Shown in pieces: positions 6,803-15,126 of a DNA stretch of 22,880 bases. This stretch comes from Streptomyces cellulosae (GTDB lineage Bacteria; Actinomycetota; Actinomycetes; Streptomycetales; Streptomycetaceae), in assembly GCF_000721105.1 (NCBI RefSeq), contig NZ_JOEV01000073.1, positions 1 through 22,880 on the forward strand, written 5' to 3'. Under the pieces are notes generated by a model. The model saw only the letters and a list, made by a program, of their open reading frames with translations. It ran no database searches and was not told the origin of the DNA. How positions within the stretch are numbered: position 1 is the stretch's first letter; each line of letters starts with the position of its first letter. The position numbers and the translations under genes are program-made.

Positions 6803-6821
6803 CCCCATGACTGCCATGGGG
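6803..6821 (-). promoter_or_regulatory. Hairpin or operator upstream of the SH3 pair
   Basis: CCCCATG (6803-6809) and CATGGGG (6815-6821) are perfect 7-bp arms around five bases, 20 bp before the SH3 start codon and just ahead of its ribosome binding site. On the minus strand the hairpin is flanked by a direct repeat of CAACGGG. It could be a 5'UTR stem-loop or a repressor site. Confidence 0.4.
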
Positions 6822-6916
6822 TCCCGTTGATTCCCCTGAATCACGCCATGAAACACATGTACGCAGCTCGCACGCGGAGACTAGCAAGCCGCCTCTGTCT
6901 CGTACGAGTCATCGAC

Positions 6917-6960
6917 TAGGCTCCGTGCGTCGCGCGCGCGGACGATCAGCACGGGGGTGG
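6917..6960 (+). promoter_or_regulatory. -10 element and ribosome binding site of the PQQ kinase gene
   Basis: TAGGCT (6917-6922) is a good Streptomyces -10 element and would give a 5'UTR of about 36 nt. GGGGGTGG (6953-6960) lies four bases before the ATG at 6965 and decides that start. No clear -35 is seen. Confidence 0.45.
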
Positions 6961-6964
6961 TTCC

Positions 6965-9061
6965 ATGGCGCCACAGGGCAACACCGGAGCGGGCGCGGAA
7001 GCGGAACTTCCCGAGTACGCCGGTCACTACCGGCTGGAGTCGTGCCTCGGCTCCGGTGGGATGGGCGTCGTACACCTCGCGCGCAGCGCCTCGGGGATGA
7101 AGCTCGCGGTGAAGGTCGTCCATACCGAGTTCGCCAAGGACCCCGAGTTCAGGGGGCGTTTTCGGCAGGAGGTGGCCGCGGCCCGGAAGGTGAGCGGGGC
7201 GTTCACCGCGTCCGTCGTCGATGCCGACCCCGATGCCGAACGGCCCTGGATGGCCACGCTGTTCATTCCCGGCCCGACCCTCTCGGACGAGGTGAAGCGG
7301 AACGGGCCCATGCCGCCCTCCGAGTTGCGTCGGCTGATGGCCGGGCTCGCCGAGGCGCTGCGCGACATCCATCGGGTCGGGGTGGTCCACCGGGATCTCA
7401 AGCCGAGCAATGTGCTGCTCGCCGAGGACGGGCCCAAGGTCATCGACTTCGGCATTTCTCGGCCAAAGGACAGCGAACTTCGCACCGAGACCGGGAAGTT
7501 GATCGGGACGCCGCCGTTCATGGCGCCGGAGCAGTTCCGGCGGCCGAGGGAGGTCGGGCCCGCCGCTGACATCTTCGCGCTCGGGTCGGTGATGGTGCAT
7601 GCGGCCACGGGGCGCGGGCCGTTCGACTCCGACAGTCCGTATGTCGTCGCCTACCAGGTCGTGCACGACGAGCCGGACCTCACCGGCGTACCGGCGAATC
7701 TCGCGCCGCTCATCGTGCGGTGTCTCGCCAAGGAGCCCGACGATCGGCCAACTCCGGACGAGTTGATGCGGGAACTGCGGTCGGTGGCGGCCTCGTACGA
7801 CACGCAGGCGTTCATACCGGCGCAGCGCACGGGTGACGCACCGGTGCTTGAGCAAGAGGCCGAGGAGCCGGTACGGCGGCCCGAGCGGCGCCTGCGCAGG
7901 AGGGTGTTGCTCGCCGTCGGCGCGCTTGTCCTCGTCGCGGGCGGAGTGTTCGCCTCGGTCCAGCTGCTTCGCGGCGGACAGCCCGCGCCGGCGGACGCGG
8001 GCACGCCTCGGGCGAGGCCGTCCGCGTTCCGCGCGTGGGCGGCGAAGCCCGAGTCCGGGGGCAAGGGCACGCCTCGGTGCACGTACGGAGCGGGAAAGCT
8101 CTTCTGTGTCCGGTCGGGGTCGGTCTACGCCCTGGACCCGTCCGACGGCAGCCTGCTGTGGCGCCACTCGGCCGATACCGACCGTTGGAGCGTCCCGCCG
8201 GCCCTGTCCGGTGGCCTCGTGCAGCCGTTGGCCGACTACGGCAGCCACCTGGAGGCGCTCGATCCCGCTACGGGCCGGACGCGCTGGCAGCGGAACGTGC
8301 CGACGTACAACGGCATGTCGTCGGCCGGCGGCACGCTCCTGGTCACCCGCGCGGACGGGACGGTGACCGGCGTGGACAGCGCGTCCGGCGACACCAGGTG
8401 GAGCAAGGAGATACCCGGCCACGCCACACCGTCGTTCTCCACGTTTCCCGGAGACCCGCTGCTGTACGTGACGAGCACGTCCGTCGACGAGTCCAGTACC
8501 CGGGTCACCGCCGTGGACGTGGCCACGGGTGACGTGCGGTGGGACGAACGCCTCGCGGGTGCTCTGACGCCGATCGGCTCCGAAGACGGATCCGTCTTCT
8601 TCCTCTCCGTCGACCAGGTCTTCGACTACGCCAAGGCCGTCGTCCGCTACACCCCCGCGTCCGGAGCGACCCGGAAAGTGGCCTTGCCCGTGCCTCGGCA
8701 GGGCGCCGAGGCCGCTGTACACGGCGGGGTCGTCTATGTGCTGGCCACCGTCGGAGCACTGGAGGCCATCGACGTCGACACGGGCCGACAGCTGTGGCAC
8801 CTGGAGACGTCCGTGGGCCGGGGGTCCGTCCCGGTCACCGACGGCAGCCACGTCTTCGTCACCGCTTCCGACGGGCGGCTGCTCGCCGTGGACGCGCGCA
8901 AGGGGACGCTCGCCGGGCAGACACCGGCACGGCTCGGCGCCAACGCGAGCGATGTGATCGCCACGCTGCCCGGGCCCGTCCTAGCCGACCACCACGTCTA
9001 CGCCACCGCCCCCGACGGCACCGTCTTCGCCGTGGACGCCCGCGAGCCCCCGGACTGGTAA
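6965..9061 (+). CDS. Membrane Ser/Thr protein kinase with extracytoplasmic PQQ-type beta-propeller
   Basis: 698 residues. The cytoplasmic Hanks-type kinase domain (about 21-280) has the glycine loop GSGGMG (29-34), catalytic Lys50 in LAVKVV, HRDLKPSN with the catalytic Asp144, DFG at 161-163 and the activation segment GTPPFMAPEQ, so it looks catalytically complete. An Arg-rich stretch precedes a membrane helix at about 313-333. Outside the membrane, residues 360-698 carry about seven PQQ/WD-like blades with repeated D-x-x-x-G-x-x-x-W motifs (for example LDPSDGSLLWRH, LDPATGRTRWQ, VDVATGDVRWDE). These usually form a beta-propeller for ligand or protein binding. It is probably a receptor kinase that senses an envelope signal; ligand and targets are unknown. 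It is divergent from the SH3 protein pair and convergent with ilvD. Confidence 0.94.
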   Translation: MAPQGNTGAGAEAELPEYAGHYRLESCLGSGGMGVVHLARSASGMKLAVKVVHTEFAKDPEFRGRFRQEVAAARKVSGAFTASVVDADPDAERPWMATLFIPGPTLSDEVKRNGPMPPSELRRLMAGLAEALRDIHRVGVVHRDLKPSNVLLAEDGPKVIDFGISRPKDSELRTETGKLIGTPPFMAPEQFRRPREVGPAADIFALGSVMVHAATGRGPFDSDSPYVVAYQVVHDEPDLTGVPANLAPLIVRCLAKEPDDRPTPDELMRELRSVAASYDTQAFIPAQRTGDAPVLEQEAEEPVRRPERRLRRRVLLAVGALVLVAGGVFASVQLLRGGQPAPADAGTPRARPSAFRAWAAKPESGGKGTPRCTYGAGKLFCVRSGSVYALDPSDGSLLWRHSADTDRWSVPPALSGGLVQPLADYGSHLEALDPATGRTRWQRNVPTYNGMSSAGGTLLVTRADGTVTGVDSASGDTRWSKEIPGHATPSFSTFPGDPLLYVTSTSVDESSTRVTAVDVATGDVRWDERLAGALTPIGSEDGSVFFLSVDQVFDYAKAVVRYTPASGATRKVALPVPRQGAEAAVHGGVVYVLATVGALEAIDVDTGRQLWHLETSVGRGSVPVTDGSHVFVTASDGRLLAVDARKGTLAGQTPARLGANASDVIATLPGPVLADHHVYATAPDGTVFAVDAREPPDW

Positions 9062-9088
9062 CGCGAGGACTGGTGACGCGAAAAGAGA

Positions 9089-9114
9089 GGGGCCGCCCTC
9101 GAAGGGACGGCCCC
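9089..9114. terminator. Bidirectional terminator between the kinase gene and ilvD
   Basis: GGGGCCG (9089-9095) pairs with CGGCCCC (9108-9114), and the inner CCCT/AGGG extends the stem with one bulged A. The run GAAAAGAGA just left of it becomes TCTCTTTTC downstream of the hairpin on the minus strand, giving ilvD a classic intrinsic terminator. The kinase gene ends 27 bp before the stem. Confidence 0.8.
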
Positions 9115-9142
9115 AGGCTCTCGCGGAGCGAAGGAGCGGACC

Positions 9143-10996
9143 TCAGCCCAGCTTCGACACGTCCCGCACCGCGCCCTTGTCGGCACTCGTGGCCATCGCC
9201 GCGTAGGCCCGCAGCGCCGCCGAGACCTTGCGCTCGCGGCTCTTCGGGGCGTACACCCCGCCCAGCGCGGCCTCGCGACGGGCCAGTTCCTCCTCGTCGA
9301 CCAGGAGCTCGATCGACCGCTCGGGGATGTCGATCCGGATGCGGTCGCCGTTCTCGACGAGCGCGATGGTGCCGCCGGAGGCGGCCTCCGGGGAGGCGTG
9401 GCCGATCGAGAGGCCGGACGTGCCGCCGGAGAAGCGGCCGTCGGTGATCAGGGCGCAGGTCTTGCCGAGGCCGCGGCCCTTGAGGAAGGAGGTCGGGTAG
9501 AGCATCTCCTGCATGCCGGGGCCGCCCTTGGGGCCCTCGTAGCGGATGACGACGACGTCGCCGTGCGTGATCTGCTTGTTGAGGATCTTCTCGACGGCCT
9601 CTTCCTGCGACTCGCAGACCACCGCCGGGCCCTCGAAGGTCCAGATGGACTCGTCGACACCGGCCGTCTTCACCACGCAGCCGTCGACCGCCAGGTTGCC
9701 CTTGAGGACCGCCAGGCCGCCGTCCTTCGAGTACGCGTGCTCGGCGCTGCGGATGCAGCCGCCCTCGGCGTCCTCGTCCAGCGCCTCCCAGCGCTCGGAC
9801 TGGGAGAACGCCTCGGCGGAGCGGACGCAGCCGGGGGCCGCGTGCCACAGTTCCAGGGCTTCCGGGGAGGGGGAGCCGCCGCGGACGTCCCAGGTCTTCA
9901 GCCAGTCCGACAGGGACGGGCTGTGCACCGAGTGCACGTCCTCGTTCAGCAGGCCGGCGCGGTGCAGTTCGCCGAGGAGGGCGGGGATGCCGCCGGCGCG
10001 GTGCACGTCCTCCATGTAGTACGTGCGGTCCTTGGCGACGTTCGGGGCGACCTTCGCGAGGCAGGGGACACGGCGCGAGACCTCGTTGATCTCCTCCAGG
10101 CCGAAGGGGACGCCCGCCTCCTGGGCCGCGGCCAGCAGGTGCAGGATCGTGTTGGTCGAGCCACCCATGGCGATGTCCAGGGCCATGGCGTTCTCGAAGG
10201 CCGCGATGGTGGCGATGTTGCGGGGCAGGACCGTCTCGTCGTCCTGCTCGTAGTAGCGCCGGGTGATGTCCATGACCGTGCGCGCGGCATCGACGTACAG
10301 CTGCTTGCGGGCCGTGTGCGTGGCCAGGACCGAGCCGTTGCCGGGGAGGGAGAGGCCGATGGCCTCCGTCAGGCAGTTCATCGAGTTGGCGGTGAACATG
10401 CCGGAACAGCTGCCGCAGGTCGGGCAGGCGTTCTCCTCGATACGGAGGATGTCCTCGTCCGAGATCTTGTCGTTCACGGCGTCGGAGATCGCGTCGACCA
10501 GGTCGAGCGTACGGACCGTGCCGTCGACCAGGGTGGCGCGGCCGGACTCCATCGGGCCGCCGGAGACGAAGACCGTCGGGATGTTCAGGCGCAGGGCCGC
10601 GTTCAGCATGCCCGGGGTGATCTTGTCGCAGTTGGAGATGCAGACCAGGGCGTCGGCGCAGTGGGCCTCGACCATGTACTCGACCGAGTCCGCGATCAGG
10701 TCGCGGGACGGGAGGCTGTACAGCATGCCGCCGTGGCCCATCGCGATGCCGTCGTCCACCGCGATCGTGTTGAACTCGCGCGGGATACCGCCGGCCTCGA
10801 CGATCGCTTCGCTGACGATCCGGCCGACCGGCTGCAGATGGGTGTGGCCCGGCACGAACTCCGTGAAGCTGTTGGCGACCGCGATGATCGGCTTCCGGCC
10901 GATGTCCGCGCCGGGTACACCGGAGGCGCGCATAAGGGCGCGTGCGCCCGCCATGTTGCGGCCGTGGGTGACTGTGCGGGACCTCAGCTCGGGCAT
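9143..10996 (-). CDS. ilvD: Dihydroxy-acid dehydratase
   Basis: Fe-S enzyme that dehydrates 2,3-dihydroxy-isovalerate and -methylvalerate, the third common step of valine, leucine and isoleucine synthesis. It has 617 residues, the full length of the long IlvD type. Visible motifs are VPGHTHL (48-54), [11 protein letters not shown] (81-91), [12 protein letters not shown] with cluster Cys123, and [18 protein letters not shown] (191 onward), all in IlvD/Edd order. The ATG at 10996 follows AAGGAGCGA on the minus strand. The frame continues upstream with no stop, but that part is Arg/Pro-rich and unlike the family. It is monocistronic: convergent with the kinase gene and 281 bp from the TetR gene. 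Confidence 0.97.
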   Translation of the reverse strand: MPELRSRTVTHGRNMAGARALMRASGVPGADIGRKPIIAVANSFTEFVPGHTHLQPVGRIVSEAIVEAGGIPREFNTIAVDDGIAMGHGGMLYSLPSRDLIADSVEYMVEAHCADALVCISNCDKITPGMLNAALRLNIPTVFVSGGPMESGRATLVDGTVRTLDLVDAISDAVNDKISDEDILRIEENACPTCGSCSGMFTANSMNCLTEAIGLSLPGNGSVLATHTARKQLYVDAARTVMDITRRYYEQDDETVLPRNIATIAAFENAMALDIAMGGSTNTILHLLAAAQEAGVPFGLEEINEVSRRVPCLAKVAPNVAKDRTYYMEDVHRAGGIPALLGELHRAGLLNEDVHSVHSPSLSDWLKTWDVRGGSPSPEALELWHAAPGCVRSAEAFSQSERWEALDEDAEGGCIRSAEHAYSKDGGLAVLKGNLAVDGCVVKTAGVDESIWTFEGPAVVCESQEEAVEKILNKQITHGDVVVIRYEGPKGGPGMQEMLYPTSFLKGRGLGKTCALITDGRFSGGTSGLSIGHASPEAASGGTIALVENGDRIRIDIPERSIELLVDEEELARREAALGGVYAPKSRERKVSAALRAYAAMATSADKGAVRDVSKLG

Positions 10997-11161
10997 CGTC
11001 GCTCGCTCCTTCAGACAGGTATGGCTGCTATTGAGCGTACGCCGGTCATCCAGGGGTCGGGACGGGGTGTCCGGAATGCGGGATGAGTGTCTCGTGCGCC
11101 GGCAGGCGCGGTCGCAGCCGGGCGGGCACCGCCAGGCGTTCGCCATCAGCCTCCGCTGAAG

Positions 11162-11277
11162 CTGACCGTCCGCGCCCGTCTGCGCCCCGCACGCCCTGCA
11201 GGCCCCGCCTGGCCCTCGCGCCCGCAGGCCCGCCTGACCTTCGCGCCCCGCACGCCCGGCCTGACCCTCGCGCCCCG
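11162..11277. repeat. Degenerate 25-27 bp repeats between ilvD and the TetR gene
   Basis: A motif like CCTGACCCTCGCGCCCCG recurs starting at 11208, 11233 and 11260, with a diverged copy at 11162. The rest of the ilvD-TetR gap (10997-11277) holds the ilvD ribosome binding site and no gene. The last copy abuts the TetR stop codon. Confidence 0.5.
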
Positions 11278-11883
11278 TCATGGCCCCGAAAGATGCCCCT
11301 GCACCACCGGTGCCACCCGCGCGATGATCTGCTCCACGTCCGCCGAGGCCAGTGGCTCCACCTTGATCACGTATCGGAGCATCGCCGTACCGACCAGCTG
11401 TGCGGCTGCCAGTTCGGCGCGCAGTTCGGCGTCCGGTGTGTCCAGGTGGGTGGCGATGCGGCGCAGCAGCTGGGCCGCGACGAGGCGGCGGAAGACGGCG
11501 GCCGCGGTCTCGTTGGTCACGGCCGAGCGGACGATCGCCAGCAGGGGCATACGGGTCGCCGGGTTCTCCCAGACGCCGAAGATGTAGCGCGTCAGGCGCT
11601 CGCCGACCCCGTCGAGGGGACCGTCGGCGACCAGGTCCGGCGCGTTCAGCGCGGGGGCGGCGGCGATCTCGACGGCCGCCTCGAAGACCTGCTCCTTGGT
11701 GCCGAAGTAGTGGTGTACCAGCGCCGAGTCCACCCCGGCGGCCTTCGCGATGCCGCGCACGGACGTCTTCTCGTAGCCGCGCTCGGAGAACTCCTCACGG
11801 GCCGCTGCCAGGATGCGGTCGCGGGTGTCGGCCGATTCCGTACGAGGGGGCCGGCCCCGCTTCCGTCCGGTGACGTCGCTCAT
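11278..11883 (-). CDS. TetR-family transcriptional regulator
   Basis: 201 residues. The N-terminal helix-turn-helix domain (about 20-67: [20 protein letters not shown], then [21 protein letters not shown]) is a standard TetR DNA-binding domain. The C-terminal part carries the [19 protein letters not shown] region seen in TetR proteins with the TetR_C_17-like ligand domain. It would act as a cytoplasmic dimer, usually a repressor. The ATG at 11883 lies 13 bp after the stop of the isomerase-like gene on the same strand, and no separate ribosome binding site stands out, so coupled expression is likely. Its targets cannot be told from the sequence. Confidence 0.92.
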   Translation of the reverse strand: MSDVTGRKRGRPPRTESADTRDRILAAAREEFSERGYEKTSVRGIAKAAGVDSALVHHYFGTKEQVFEAAVEIAAAPALNAPDLVADGPLDGVGERLTRYIFGVWENPATRMPLLAIVRSAVTNETAAAVFRRLVAAQLLRRIATHLDTPDAELRAELAAAQLVGTAMLRYVIKVEPLASADVEQIIARVAPVVQGHLSGP

Positions 11884-11896
11884 CGTCGGAGCGCTC

Positions 11897-12727
11897 TCAT
11901 GGCCGGGGCACCTTCACGGCGGAGGCCAGGTGCAGGCGGGTGAAGGCCAGGGCCTCGGCGAGGTCGGCCTCGCGTTCGGCGGCGGACATGGCCCGGCGGG
12001 TGTTGACCTCGATGACGACGTGACCGTCGAACCCGCTCAGGGCGAGACGTTCGAGCAGCTCGGCGCAGGGCTGGGTGCCGCGGCCGGGGACCAGGTGCTC
12101 GTCCTTCGCCGAGCCCCTGCCGTCGGCGAGGTGGACGTGGCCGAGTCGGTCGTCCATGCGGTCGAGCATCTGAAGGGCGTCGCTGCGGGCGGTCGCCGCG
12201 TGGCTGAGGTCGATCGTGAAGTGACGGTAGTCGTCCTTCGTCACGTCCCAGTCCGGCGCGTAGGCGAGCATCTCGCGGTCGCGGTAGCGCCAGGGGTACA
12301 TGTTCTCGACGGCGAACCGTACGTCCGTCTCATTCGCCATGCGCCAGATCCCGGTGACGAAGTCACGGGCGTACTGGCGCTGCCAGCGGAACGGCGGGTG
12401 GACGACGACCGTGCTCGCGCCGAGCTTCTCGGCGGCCGCGCGGGCGCGCTGGAGCTTGACCCAGGGGTCGGTGGACCAGACCCGCTGGGTGATGAGCAGA
12501 CACGGCGCGTGCACGGCGAGGATCGGGATGCCGTGGTAGTCGCTGAGTCTGCGCAGCGCCTCGATGTCCTGACTGACGGGGTCGGTCCACACCATGACCT
12601 CGACACCGTCGTATCCGAGGCGCGCGGCGATCTCGAAGGCCGTCGCCGTCGACTCGGGGTAGACGGAGGCCGTCGACAGGGCGACCTTCGCATCCGGGAT
12701 GCGGACTACGTCCCTTGGTTCAGCCAC
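11897..12727 (-). CDS. Sugar phosphate isomerase/epimerase-like TIM-barrel protein
   Basis: 276 residues of the xylose-isomerase-like/AP endonuclease 2 superfamily. The expected metal and catalytic positions are present: His110 in VVVHPPF, Glu141 in FAVENMYP, Asp173 and His176 in IDLSHAA, His199 in GHVHLADG, a later His in DEHLVPGRG, and Glu240 in [10 protein letters not shown]. Such proteins isomerise or epimerise sugars or cleave related substrates using divalent metal. The exact substrate is unknown. The GTG start at 12727 has TAGGCT (complement of 12735-12740) seven bases upstream and no Shine-Dalgarno sequence, so a leaderless transcript is likely. It precedes the TetR gene in a probable two-gene unit. 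Confidence 0.9.
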   Translation of the reverse strand: MAEPRDVVRIPDAKVALSTASVYPESTATAFEIAARLGYDGVEVMVWTDPVSQDIEALRRLSDYHGIPILAVHAPCLLITQRVWSTDPWVKLQRARAAAEKLGASTVVVHPPFRWQRQYARDFVTGIWRMANETDVRFAVENMYPWRYRDREMLAYAPDWDVTKDDYRHFTIDLSHAATARSDALQMLDRMDDRLGHVHLADGRGSAKDEHLVPGRGTQPCAELLERLALSGFDGHVVIEVNTRRAMSAAEREADLAEALAFTRLHLASAVKVPRP

Positions 12728-12850
12728 GGGGGCCAGCCTAAGGGGTGCGGTTGGGTGGGTGCGGGGTGCCTATTCGCCGTTGTGGTGTTCGCCACGGAGT
12801 GGGTGCGGGTGTGGGTGCGGCGTGGTCGATCTGGCTGATGGCGCGGGTGC

Positions 12851-13120
12851 CGCATCCCGACCGGGCACGGAGCCCGTAACCCGAGGAGGCACGGTGCCCC
12901 CGTCCCCGAAGGGCCACGGAGCCCGCATCCCGACCGGGCACCGAGCCCGTAACCCCGAGGAGGCACGGTGCCCCCGTCCCCGAAGGGCCACGGAGCCCGC
13001 ATCCCGACCGGCCACGGAGCCCGTAACCCCGAGGAGGCACGGTGCCCCCGTCCCCGAAGGGCCACGGAGCCCGCATCCCGACCGGGCACCGAGCCCGCAT
13101 CCCCGAAGAGGCACGGTGAC
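12851..13120. repeat. Tandem array of 74-bp repeats (minisatellite) between the ppx and isomerase genes
   Basis: The motif GGCACGGTGCC begins at 12888, 12962 and 13036 (and GGCACGGTGACC at 13110), an exact 74-bp period. Each unit also carries CCCCGAAGGGCCACGGAGCC, CGCATCCCGACCGG and GAGCCCGTAACCCCGAGGA. There are about 3.6 copies, nearly identical apart from a one-base deletion in the first, a few substitutions (GGGCACCGAG versus GGCCACGGAG) and a recombined last unit. The period is not a multiple of three and the copies are adjacent with no unique spacers, so this is neither coding nor CRISPR. The flanks (12728-12850 and 13121-13138) contain no gene. Confidence 0.9.
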
Positions 13121-13138
13121 CGCGCCCCCACGGGAGCA

Positions 13139-14071
13139 CTACACCGATCCCATGTGATCAAGCTTCCGCAGGATCACGCCCTCCCTCAGCGCCCACGGGC
13201 AGATGTCGACCGTTTCCACACCGAACAGGTCCAGCGCGCCCTCGGCGACCAGGGCGCCGGCGAGGAGCTGGCCGGCGCGGCCCTCGGAGACGCCCGGCAG
13301 GTCGGCCCGCTCGGCCGTCGTCATGCCGGCGAGCCTCGGCACCCACGCCTCCAGGGACTCACGCTTGAGCTCACGCTGGACGTACAGGCCCTCGGCGGAG
13401 CGGGCCGCGCCGGCCAGGCGGGCCAGCTGCTTGAAGGTCTTGGACGTGGCGACCACGTGGTCGGGCGTGCCGAAGCGGCTGAACTCGCCCACCGTAGTGG
13501 CGATCTGGGCGCGGACATGGCGTCGCAGGGCCCTTATGGCCTCGGGGTCCGGGGGATCGCCGGGCAGCCAGCCCGCGGTGAGGCGGCCCGCGCCGAGGGG
13601 CAGTGAGACCGCGGCGTCCGGTTCCTCGTCGATGCCGTACGCGATCTCCAGGGAGCCCCCGCCGATGTCCAGGACCAGCAGCTTTCCTGCCGACCAGCCG
13701 AACCAGCGGCGAGCGGCGAGGAAGGTCAGCCGGGCCTCCTCGGCGCCGGTGAGGACCTGGAGGTCGACGCCGGTCTCGGCCTGCACGCGTGCGAGGACGT
13801 CGTCGGCGTTGCTGGCCTCCCGCACGGCGGACGTGGCGAACGGCAGCAGGTCCACGACGCCCTTGTCCTCGGCGGCCTGGAGAGCCTCTTGGATGACGCC
13901 GACGAGTTTGTCGACCCCTTCGGGGCCGATGGCGCCGTCCTCGTCGAGGAGCTGGGCAAGGCTCAGCTCCGCCTTGTGCGAGTGTGCGGGCAGGGGGCAC
14001 GCCCCCGGGTGCGCATCCACCACCAGCAGATGCACCGTGTTCGATCCCACGTCGAGGACACCGAGTCTCAT
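13139..14071 (-). CDS. Ppx/GppA-family exopolyphosphatase or guanosine pentaphosphate phosphohydrolase
   Basis: 310 residues, the short form of the ASKHA-fold Ppx/GppA phosphatases. It has phosphate-1 motif [15 protein letters not shown] (5-19), a conserved Glu in TGAEEARL (108-115) and phosphate-2 motif [10 protein letters not shown] (134-143). Short Ppx proteins lack the C-terminal HD-like domain of E. coli PPX. In actinobacteria they act on short polyphosphate or related phosphate esters and may influence (p)ppGpp; the activity here is unproven. The ATG at 14071 is the family start. The open frame further upstream is antisense to the next gene. TAGCGT lies seven bases before the ATG, suggesting leaderless expression. 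Confidence 0.9.
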   Translation of the reverse strand: MRLGVLDVGSNTVHLLVVDAHPGACPLPAHSHKAELSLAQLLDEDGAIGPEGVDKLVGVIQEALQAAEDKGVVDLLPFATSAVREASNADDVLARVQAETGVDLQVLTGAEEARLTFLAARRWFGWSAGKLLVLDIGGGSLEIAYGIDEEPDAAVSLPLGAGRLTAGWLPGDPPDPEAIRALRRHVRAQIATTVGEFSRFGTPDHVVATSKTFKQLARLAGAARSAEGLYVQRELKRESLEAWVPRLAGMTTAERADLPGVSEGRAGQLLAGALVAEGALDLFGVETVDICPWALREGVILRKLDHMGSV

Positions 14072-14078
14072 GTACGGA

Positions 14079-14160
14079 ACGCTACTGCCAGCGGAGCCGT
14101 GCACCGCCTTCGCGTCCGTTCTCTCGTCTGTCCCTGGACCGACCTCGGGCGACTTACCCT
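14079..14160. promoter_or_regulatory. Divergent promoter region, ppx and Cys-rich gene
   Basis: On the minus strand, TAGCGT (complement of 14079-14084) is seven bases before the ppx ATG. On the plus strand, TACCCT (14155-14160) is six bases before the GTG at 14167. Neither has a clear -35 at 17-18 bp. The whole shared regulatory region is only 95 bp. Confidence 0.45.
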
Positions 14161-14166
14161 GGACGG

Positions 14167-15015
14167 GTGCCAAAGACGAAAAAGGCGAAGAACGACAAGA
14201 TGGCCAAAACGCTCCAGGGTTCTTCGCCGGTGAAAGCACCGAGTAAGTCGAAGAAGGCCCTGGCAGCCGACGAGAAGGGTCTCGACTTCGCGCGCGCGTG
14301 GGTGGAATTCCCTGATCCGGCGGACGACGAGCAGGTCTTCCGGTGCGATCTGACATGGCTGACCTCTCGCTGGAACTGCATCTTCGGCAGCGGTTGCCAG
14401 GGCATCCAGGCGGGCCGCGCGGACGACGGGTGCTGCACCTTGGGTGCCCACTTCTCCGACGAGGACGACGAGAAGCGGGTCGCCGAACATGTGGCCCGGC
14501 TCACTCCGGACGTCTGGCAGCACCACGACGAGGGCCTGGCGCGCGGCTGGGTTTCGGAGGACGAGGACGGGGACCGGCAGACGCGCCCCTTCCAGGGCTC
14601 GTGCATCTTCCAGAACCGGCCCGGGTTCGCGGGCGGCGCCGGCTGCTCGCTGCACATCCTCGCCCTCAAGGAGGGCCGGGAGCCGCTGGAGACCAAGCCG
14701 GACGTGTGCTGGCAGCTGCCGGTGCGACGGACGTACGACTGGATCGACCGGCCCGACGACACCCGCGTGCTCCAGGTGTCGATCGGTGAGTACGACCGGC
14801 GCGGCTGGGGCCCGGGCGGCCACGACCTGCACTGGTGGTGCACGTCGGCGACCTCCGCGCACGGCGCGGGCGACCCGGTGTACGTGTCCTACCGGCCGGA
14901 ACTGATCGAGCTGATGGGCAAGGCGGGCTACGACCGCCTGGTCGAGCTGTGCGAGGAGCGACTGGCCTCCCAGCTGCCCCTGCTGGCACCGCATCCGGCG
15001 GATCCTGCGGTCTGA
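14167..15015 (+). CDS. Cys-rich conserved protein of unknown function
   Basis: 282 residues from the GTG at 14167. A Lys-rich N-terminal tail (about 1-31) is followed by a globular domain with nine Cys at positions 60, 71, 77, 89, 90, 146, 160, 181 and 225. The spacing C-x10-C-x5-C-x11-CC, then single Cys next to aromatic segments ([20 protein letters not shown]), suggests a metal or Fe-S centre, as in YkgJ/DUF3109-like proteins. I cannot confirm that family by eye. No signal peptide or membrane helix is seen, so it should be cytoplasmic, and the Lys-rich tail could bind nucleic acid or polyphosphate. It is divergent from ppx with 95 bp between starts. Confidence 0.85.
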   Translation: MPKTKKAKNDKMAKTLQGSSPVKAPSKSKKALAADEKGLDFARAWVEFPDPADDEQVFRCDLTWLTSRWNCIFGSGCQGIQAGRADDGCCTLGAHFSDEDDEKRVAEHVARLTPDVWQHHDEGLARGWVSEDEDGDRQTRPFQGSCIFQNRPGFAGGAGCSLHILALKEGREPLETKPDVCWQLPVRRTYDWIDRPDDTRVLQVSIGEYDRRGWGPGGHDLHWWCTSATSAHGAGDPVYVSYRPELIELMGKAGYDRLVELCEERLASQLPLLAPHPADPAV

Positions 15016-15126
15016 CGGGGTTCGGTCCTGCGGTCCGACGACGGCTCGGCCCCGGGGCGAGGGGCCTGTACTCAGGTCGACAGGGCTTTGGGCCTTGGGC
15101 CTCACGAGATCTGGAGAGGCCTGCGC

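Noticed and set aside
10997..11281. N-terminal extension of IlvD by 95 residues
   Set aside because: The extension is Arg/Gly-rich and unlike IlvD, and the ATG at 10996 has a clear ribosome binding site.
12851..13120. Possible CRISPR array
   Set aside because: Copies are directly adjacent with a 74-bp period and no unique spacers, and there are no cas genes.
12706..13161. Repetitive proteins encoded on either strand across the 74-bp array
   Set aside because: All three minus-strand frames are open only because the sequence is GC-rich. The 74-bp period shifts frame every unit, so no consistent protein is encoded.
14072..14356. Longer N-terminus for the Ppx protein
   Set aside because: It would be antisense to the Cys-rich gene. 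The family starts at [12 protein letters not shown], where a -10 element fits.
15064..15085. Terminator between the Cys-rich gene and the sigma-BACON gene
   Set aside because: CCTGT/ACAGG gives only a 5-bp stem with a 10-base loop, too weak to call in the 111-bp convergent gap.
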